From a virus, in IMG/VR virus record IMGVR_UViG_3300010401_000015, positions 1 through 45,089 of that record: a stretch of 45,089 bases of DNA; one strand, written 5' to 3'. Below the pieces are notes generated by a model. That model was not told the DNA's origin. It was given only the letters and a program-made list of their open reading frames with translations, and made no database searches. This document shows, piece after piece, positions 37,479 to 42,844 of the stretch. A program made the position numbers and the translations under genes. How positions within the stretch are numbered: the first letter of the stretch is position 1; every line of letters starts with the position of its first letter.

Positions 37479-38191
37479 TGGACTGTCCCCTTTCTCCTTT
37501 GGAGTTCTGCATATCTCGTTACCGCCAACAGGTAAGCAATCATCTTGTGGTCCGTGAACGACTTGCCGCTGAGGTCTGACGTCAAGATCTTGTCCGCGAA
37601 GATGAGCCAGCGGAACAGGCCGCCGATTGGTCCAATCTCCTTGCCGTCGCTGTTCAGATGCAGCGCAGGCGAGACGTGCCGATAGCCGATCTTTGGCATC
37701 CTTGGAACGATGTCATCGGCGTGCACAACGCGGACGTGATCTATTTTGAGCGCCTCGAATGTCTCGGCGAATGCGGAGTTGCCGACGCGCGGACTGCCGA
37801 ACGTGGTGAGCGAAACCTCGTATCCGTCCTTTGCGAGTTCCGCCGCCAGGATCGTCGCGATGGCGCCGCCCAGGCTGTGACCGGTCAGGTGGATCGGCCG
37901 CATTGGGTGGGTGCGCACGAACCGGAATACCTGATGCTGGATCGCTTCGAACTCTCTTAGGAATCCTGTATGGATCCCGTCGCCGGACGCCGTTTCGGTC
38001 ATCAGAACGTCGCCGTCGATGAACGCATCACGGATGCTCGCGGTCCCGCGGATGGATATGAGCGGGCCGTAGCCGAAGCGCATGAATCCGCGGCAGAGGC
38101 CGAGGTCATCCTCTAGCGGCGTGTACTCGTCAGGCTTAGAATATGCATCAGCCGCCGCGTCTGCCAGATCGCAGATCAAGTCAGGGCTCAC
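37475..38191 (-). CDS. Class 3 lipase (alpha/beta hydrolase)
   Basis: A 238-residue enzyme of the lipase class 3 family. The nucleophile elbow is GHSLGG (Ser106), the acid is Asp160 (HADDIVPRMP), and the base is His215 (SFTDHKMIAY). FGSPRVGN (131-138) is a family hallmark, and SIRGT (47-51) supplies the oxyanion residue. No signal peptide is seen, so it would reach lipid only after membrane damage or by an unusual route. It is coupled to the lipoprotein gene by ATGA. A membrane-degrading role in lysis is inferred. Confidence 0.88.
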   Translation of the reverse strand: MSPDLICDLADAAADAYSKPDEYTPLEDDLGLCRGFMRFGYGPLISIRGTASIRDAFIDGDVLMTETASGDGIHTGFLREFEAIQHQVFRFVRTHPMRPIHLTGHSLGGAIATILAAELAKDGYEVSLTTFGSPRVGNSAFAETFEALKIDHVRVVHADDIVPRMPKIGYRHVSPALHLNSDGKEIGPIGGLFRWLIFADKILTSDLSGKSFTDHKMIAYLLAVTRYAELQRRKGTVQ

Positions 38192-38201
38192 GCGCTACTC
38201 C

Positions 38202-38423
38202 TTACCGACCGAGCGCCTTGTCCTTCGCTTCGAAGTGTTCGAGGACCATGACCGCACGCGTCATGAGTTCGTTGGTCTTGAGGCCGATGAACCAGACATA
38301 GGCCATGAGGAGGAGGGCCATCATGATGGGGAATCCGGTCTTCGCGATGAACTCCGTCAGCGGGTTCATCCACCAGATTCCGCGGCTCTGGCCTTGCCAG
38401 ACCGTTTCCCTCTCAGTCCCCAT
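38202..38423 (-). CDS. Small single-span membrane protein (holin candidate)
   Basis: A 73-residue protein. Residues about 25-48 (FIAKTGFPIMMALLLMAYVW and on) form one transmembrane segment, followed by a charged, helical C-terminus (VMVLEHFEAKDKALGR). GGAG lies ahead of the start. Size, single span and charged tail fit class III holins or related small phage membrane proteins. Its place between fibre and lipase genes supports a lysis role. Confidence 0.55.
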   Translation of the reverse strand: MGTERETVWQGQSRGIWWMNPLTEFIAKTGFPIMMALLLMAYVWFIGLKTNELMTRAVMVLEHFEAKDKALGR

Positions 38424-38434
38424 GCTGTTCTCCG

Positions 38435-38893
38435 TCAGTCGTCGACCTTGATGCCGTACTTCTCGAGGAGCGCGCCGACGTGCTTGGCGTTGGCGCCGGC
38501 GAACTTGGCGTCCTTGAGTACCGATGCGATATGCTCGTCGAGCTTGGCCTTGATCCAGTAGGTGGCGTCCTTGCCGAGCTGCTCCTCGGCGGTGAGCTTG
38601 GGGCGCGGGCCGGGATCGGGGGCCTGTGTCGTGATGTGGCGCTCGAGGGCGGCTGCCCACGCCTGGGTACGTTTCGCGATCTCCAGGTCCATCACCGCGA
38701 AGTAGTCGTCAACGCCCTCTTGGTCGAGAGTCTCCTGGAGTTTGACGAGGCGGCCGAGCGTCTTCGCGTCCGCGCCCTGCGCAGTCGCGGCGTTCAGCGC
38801 CTGGAAGATCAGCATCCGATCGCGGAACGTGAATACGCGCTTGACGCAGCCGGGATGTTCGTCCACCAGCTTGCTACCCTCGATTAGTTCCAT
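38435..38893 (-). CDS. Hypothetical late protein
   Basis: A 152-residue all-helical protein (RDRMLIFQALNAATAQGAD, then LGRLVKLQETLDQEGVDDYF). It has no signal, no Cys-rich motif and no catalytic pattern. The C-terminus resembles a small helical bundle. A virion or assembly accessory role is possible. Confidence 0.6.
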   Translation of the reverse strand: MELIEGSKLVDEHPGCVKRVFTFRDRMLIFQALNAATAQGADAKTLGRLVKLQETLDQEGVDDYFAVMDLEIAKRTQAWAAALERHITTQAPDPGPRPKLTAEEQLGKDATYWIKAKLDEHIASVLKDAKFAGANAKHVGALLEKYGIKVDD

Positions 38894-38912
38894 CTGTTTT
38901 CCTCCTTCGTGG

Positions 38913-39512
38913 TCAGGGCCCTAACCCGTTGGAGCATTCATATCCCCATCCTTCGCCTGTCAACTTCGAATTCACATTGAATCGTTGCCACAGCGGGCTC
39001 TTGTGCTGCGGGTCGTCGATGACGGTATGAAGAAGTTCGTGGGCGATTGCTGGCATCAGCGGCAAATCGGTATGCCGCCACGCCGAGTACTGTGTTCCGA
39101 AGCTGTTCCCGGGGGCGCGGGCGATAAAGCACGGGTGAGGGTCGGTGTCCGTGTAGACGCGCGACCAGATGCAGACGCCGATCCAACCAGCGCCCATGTA
39201 CGAGACGCCGCCAGCCCAGCCCGCGCCATCGACCCACATGACGTAGTCGTCGACAAGCCACACGGCGTAGTTCGGGGCCGGATAGTCCGGGAACAGCTTT
39301 GAATAATAGAGATAGCTAGAGTCGACTGCCCAATCGAGATCCTTCTCGGTGACCCACCCCTCTTTCACCGATCGGAATGGCCCGCCATCTCGGACGTGCC
39401 CGTTGGGCGTCTGAACGTAGTACTTCGGCTGTTGTATCCGCCACTGAGCGTAAGGGTCGCCAACGCCGCAGGAAACCAGCAGGACGGCGATCGCGCAGCG
39501 TAGGTACTTCAT
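38913..39512 (-). CDS. Lipoprotein with HELLH zinc-metallopeptidase motif
   Basis: A 199-residue protein. MKYLRCAIAVLLVSC is a lipoprotein signal with lipobox LVSC (Cys15). The mature domain is aromatic-rich and carries AIAHELLHTVIDDPQH at residues 155-170: His158, Glu159 and His162 form the metal and catalytic site, with His170 or an acidic residue as a third ligand. It begins in a TGATG overlap with the fibre stop. An outer-membrane-anchored protease in the late operon could aid lysis or alter the cell surface. Activity is inferred from motif alone. Confidence 0.7.
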   Translation of the reverse strand: MKYLRCAIAVLLVSCGVGDPYAQWRIQQPKYYVQTPNGHVRDGGPFRSVKEGWVTEKDLDWAVDSSYLYYSKLFPDYPAPNYAVWLVDDYVMWVDGAGWAGGVSYMGAGWIGVCIWSRVYTDTDPHPCFIARAPGNSFGTQYSAWRHTDLPLMPAIAHELLHTVIDDPQHKSPLWQRFNVNSKLTGEGWGYECSNGLGP

Positions 39513-42001
39513 CAGTTGATGACCTCCACGATCATGCCTTCCTGAACGATGTCGTTGTCGGCGGTCGCGGCGGCCGTGCACTTTACGACGATGGTCGCCG
39601 TCTCGGTCTGCGTGCCGGCCGTGAGCTCCTGGTCGAAGATGAGCGTGGCGCCCTGGAGAGTGCGGGCGACGATGTCCTGAGTGCTAGAGCCGGTGCGGAT
39701 GATGACCGCTTCGACCTCCCACTGTCCGGCGATGGAGACCGTCAGCGCGGTCGTCAGCACCGTCTGGGAGCCGACGTTGAACGTAAGCGTCTTCGCGTTC
39801 GCGTTGTTCGCCGTGGTGCCCCATGCCTTGACGCGAATGGCCTTGTTCGTCGTGACGAGGACGTTGGCCGGGATGGTGAAAGTCATCAGGTCATCCGTGC
39901 CGCCACCGACGTTTCCGACCGCTGTCGAGATGACGCTCAGAGTGCGCGGTAGCGCCTTCCAGCTGGTCGAGTAGAAGTTCAGCTGGTCGGCGTTGGAGTC
40001 GATAACCAGCGGCTTCTGGGCCGTCGGGATGCTCGCCGGGGTGCCCGTGGGGACGCCCGCGCAAGATTGGAGATGCAGGAAGCCTTCCGTCGCGGACGTA
40101 GCGAGCGCGGAAGTGCCGTGGGCGAAGCGAGCATTACCCTGCGCCGTCAGGCCGGTGGCCGCCGTGGCGCTCGCCGTCCAGCCTGACGTGCCCACAACGA
40201 CCGACGTGCCGAAGTAACCGGTGCGCACGTTGTTCGTCGCGTCGCCGAGGTCTTTGGCGTTACCACCGCCCAGCGGAATCCATGCAGTAGCACCGGAGAC
40301 AACTCCCCACGCGTTAGAGCCGTTGCGGGTGAGAAGAAGGTCTGTATCCGTCGCCGGGCCAATTGATAGCGAGCCGGATGAAACAGAGATTACGCCGTTC
40401 GTCCCATCGTGGGCGATAGAGGCGTACTTAGTGCCGGTGGTCGTCCCGTAGACCCGCAAGGTCTGGGCATTTGTCGAGTTCTTGATCGCTGTGATTCCAG
40501 CTCCATCGCTCTGAATCAGGATGTTTGCTGCGCCGACCGTGCCGACGCCAAGGCCACCAGTGACCGTCCAGAAGCCAGCGCCGTCCAGTCCAGCCACCGT
40601 TGAGGCTGAAGCGGCGACGTCTATGCGAGTCGAGGCAGCGTTCCAGAAGAAGCCCCAATTCGTTGAATTCGCGAAGCTGTAGTTCGGGGAGGCCGCGCTC
40701 CCGTTCGGCGCCAGAAGCTGCGAGGACCAGTAGAGCGAGCGCCAGCGGACGCTCGATGTGCCGAGATCAAGCGAACTGTCCGAGCCGGGGCGAACATGCA
40801 CCGCCGCGGTAACGAATGCACCGCTGCCCGAGGTTCCGAGGACCACGTCGCCGCTGTTCGTGGTGTAAACGGCGTTCGTGCCGTCGTGCGAGAGGCTGGC
40901 GTACTTCGGGCCGGTCGTGGTGCCGTAGATGCGGAACGTCTGGACATTGGTACCACGCTTCAGCGCAAGAATGTCGTTCGCTCCGTCGCGAAGCAAAGAG
41001 AGGTCGATCGTGGCCGCGGCGTTCTCGGACGACGTCCAATTCAGCGACTGGCTGGCGCGGAGACGAACCGTGCCGGTCGAGATGCTGAGTTCGTTGACCC
41101 CAGCGGTTGCAAAGTTGATGAACGGTCCGGCGCTGAAGTACATGCCGACGCCGGTGGAGCTAGCGAAGGAGTACGAGGGAGCCCCGACCGCGCCGCTAGG
41201 AGCAAGAGCCTGCGTCCCCCAGTAGATCGACCGCACGGTGTTCGTGGAGTCGCCGAGGTCGTAGGTGTTCGCGTTGCTCGGAGTCCAGTGCCCACTACTG
41301 GGGAGCTTCCACTGGGCGGCGAGGCCGGCAGCGAAGTTCAGCGTATCCCCGTCCGTCTGGAGCAGCGCTGCGGAGCCGGTATGCAGCAGGTCGACGTAAT
41401 GGGCCACTCCAGCCGCGCCGTATACGCGCAGCCGTCGATATGTGCCCTTTGGTGCGAGATAGACTGTGTCTCCACCCTCGACACCGAAGTAGGCACCGCT
41501 ACCCGTGCCGGCCAGCACCGTGAGATTTCCGGACGAGTCCCATCCGAGGTACCCGCTGATGCGCTGGAGAGAGCCGGGGAGCGTAACGACAGCGGCGGCA
41601 GGGACCTCTGTTTCGGGGGCCTTGATACATTTGTCGATCAGGAACTTCAGCTCCTGGGCGACCATCGTCAGCTTGTCGAGCGCGTTCTCGACGGACACGG
41701 GGGAGTACGGATTCTGATTCTTGATGTCCGTCAGCTGAGTGATCGCGGCGCCCTGGCGGATCATCAGCGTGTAGCCGGTCGCCGGGGCGACGAGCATCGT
41801 CACGTTTCCGCCGCCGATGTTGCCCGCGCCACTCACCGTGTAGTCGGTCGTCAGCGCCTGCGCCGTCTCGACCTGCGTCGTGTCATTGACCAGCGTGACG
41901 ACGAGATCGGCCGTGGTGTTGATCTTGAAGGTGTATGGGAAGACGGTCGTGGCGCCGTTTCCAGCCGCCGTGACATACGGCGTGGTCGTCGAAATGGACA
42001 C
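39512..42001 (-). CDS. Tail fibre protein
   Basis: An 829-residue fibre. Residues 1-135 (TVFPYTFKINTTADLVVTL, SPVSVENALDKL) match the T7 gp17-type N-terminal domain that attaches to the nozzle. The shaft holds repeated units: YGTTTGxKYASxxHDGTNxV occurs twice with a weaker third copy, and DLGDxTNxVRxxYWG with a following NYSFA element occurs three to four times. The end (LIFDQELTAGTQTETATIV) is a beta tip. The start is GTG with GGAGG at 5 bases, and this ribosome site is paired in a hairpin. Confidence 0.88.
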   Translation of the reverse strand: MSISTTTPYVTAAGNGATTVFPYTFKINTTADLVVTLVNDTTQVETAQALTTDYTVSGAGNIGGGNVTMLVAPATGYTLMIRQGAAITQLTDIKNQNPYSPVSVENALDKLTMVAQELKFLIDKCIKAPETEVPAAAVVTLPGSLQRISGYLGWDSSGNLTVLAGTGSGAYFGVEGGDTVYLAPKGTYRRLRVYGAAGVAHYVDLLHTGSAALLQTDGDTLNFAAGLAAQWKLPSSGHWTPSNANTYDLGDSTNTVRSIYWGTQALAPSGAVGAPSYSFASSTGVGMYFSAGPFINFATAGVNELSISTGTVRLRASQSLNWTSSENAAATIDLSLLRDGANDILALKRGTNVQTFRIYGTTTGPKYASLSHDGTNAVYTTNSGDVVLGTSGSGAFVTAAVHVRPGSDSSLDLGTSSVRWRSLYWSSQLLAPNGSAASPNYSFANSTNWGFFWNAASTRIDVAASASTVAGLDGAGFWTVTGGLGVGTVGAANILIQSDGAGITAIKNSTNAQTLRVYGTTTGTKYASIAHDGTNGVISVSSGSLSIGPATDTDLLLTRNGSNAWGVVSGATAWIPLGGGNAKDLGDATNNVRTGYFGTSVVVGTSGWTASATAATGLTAQGNARFAHGTSALATSATEGFLHLQSCAGVPTGTPASIPTAQKPLVIDSNADQLNFYSTSWKALPRTLSVISTAVGNVGGGTDDLMTFTIPANVLVTTNKAIRVKAWGTTANNANAKTLTFNVGSQTVLTTALTVSIAGQWEVEAVIIRTGSSTQDIVARTLQGATLIFDQELTAGTQTETATIVVKCTAAATADNDIVQEGMIVEVIN

Positions 42002-42005
42002 GCTT

Positions 42006-42033
42006 GCCTCCGTTCTGCACTTCCCACGGAGGC
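42006..42033 (-). promoter_or_regulatory. Hairpin that sequesters the fibre ribosome-binding site
   Basis: On the minus strand GCCTCCGT (42033-42026) and ACGGAGGC (42013-42006) pair perfectly around a 12-base loop. The GGAGG Shine-Dalgarno of the fibre gene lies in the second arm, 5 bases from its GTG start. Translation of the fibre would be restrained until the stem opens. Confidence 0.6.
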
Positions 42034-42089
42034 GTTGCGGGGCGAGGCTTTCGCGAGGCCCTGCGCGTGCGCGGGTGCTATTGTTTTAG

Positions 42090-42098
42090 CCCCAGCCT
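42090..42098 (-). promoter_or_regulatory. Repeated intergenic motif AGGCTGGGG(A/C)TA, copy 3
   Basis: On the minus strand AGGCTGGGGCTAAAAC, 88 bases upstream of the fibre start and in the same orientation as the two other copies. It may mark a promoter for the fibre operon. Confidence 0.35.
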
Positions 42099-42130
42099 AA
42101 GCGGCCGGAACTGAATTTTTCAATTCACCA

Positions 42131-42159
42131 TTGACTTGGCTCGAGCCGGACTGTACGTT
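42131..42159 (+). promoter_or_regulatory. Rightward promoter, TTGACT-17-TACGTT
   Basis: TTGACT (42131-42136), 17 bases, TACGTT (42154-42159). Transcription would start at about the ATG at 42166, so the message would be leaderless. A GAATT/AATTC hairpin lies just upstream (42113-42126). Confidence 0.45.
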
Positions 42160-42165
42160 TCGAGC

Positions 42166-42555
42166 ATGAGAGTAAGTTTGATTCTGCTTGTACTCGCCTG
42201 TGGCTGTGCGAGTAAGCCCGCGATCAAGGACTACGCCGCCGCCGACGCGGACGTGATCAAGGCGCGCAAGGCCGCCATTGCGCGAGTCGACGAGATGGCC
42301 CCCTCCTATGTGAAAGGCAGCGAGACTGCGGAGGCCATCGGTTACGCGATCCTGTCCGACTGCGGCAACGAGCGCGTTACGCTGGTGTCGGCGATGCAGC
42401 GGCGCGCGAGACTGGACCTTGCGAGCGCGAGAAAGGCCGACATTTCCGAGCGGTTCGCGAAGATCGAAACGGAAGTCTCCGACATGGTTTACCGAGAGGG
42501 GGTCGCCGCAATCATTCGGTTGCGCCGTAGCGTTGGGCTGACGACGAGGGAATGA
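42166..42555 (+). CDS. Lipoprotein on the opposite strand (moron-like)
   Basis: A 129-residue protein whose start MRVSLILLVLAC is a short lipoprotein signal with lipobox Cys12. The mature part is helical and charged (ADADVIKARKAAIARVDEM). Unlike nearly all neighbours it is on the plus strand, between the fibre gene and the giant ejection gene, with its own promoter. The ATG at 42166 is preferred over an upstream ATG at 42136 because it gives the signal sequence. Possible superinfection-exclusion or lysis protein. Confidence 0.65.
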   Translation: MRVSLILLVLACGCASKPAIKDYAAADADVIKARKAAIARVDEMAPSYVKGSETAEAIGYAILSDCGNERVTLVSAMQRRARLDLASARKADISERFAKIETEVSDMVYREGVAAIIRLRRSVGLTTRE

Positions 42556-42559
42556 GACC

Positions 42560-42844
42560 ATGAGCATCTTCAGACGCGCGACCATCGCGGCAGCGGCGCT
42601 CTCCGCGCTCGGATTCTTCTCGGCGTCTACGGTGCGGGCCTTCGAAAAGGCTTCGCGTGAAGAGTGCGCTTGGCTCGCCGCTCTCGGCGTCCTCGTGCCG
42701 TGCGCGATCTTCGGAGCGTACATCGTCATCAACTGGATCATCACCGGGCGCCCTTCTTTGGAACGGACCCAGTCCCCGTCACAACCCCCCGCAGGAAATC
42801 GACAGGTCCAGACGGCGTCTTGCTCCCCTCCGCAACATTCGTAA
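42560..42844 (+). CDS. Small two-span membrane protein, partner of the lipoprotein
   Basis: A 94-residue protein with two hydrophobic segments (about residues 7-25 and 37-60: CAWLAALGVLVPCAIFGAY and on) and a polar Ser/Pro/Gln tail. It follows the lipoprotein by 4 bases. Its last 104 bases overlap the end of the giant gene on the other strand. Holin-like topology is possible; with the lipoprotein it may form an envelope pair. Confidence 0.5.
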   Translation: MSIFRRATIAAAALSALGFFSASTVRAFEKASREECAWLAALGVLVPCAIFGAYIVINWIITGRPSLERTQSPSQPPAGNRQVQTASCSPPQHS

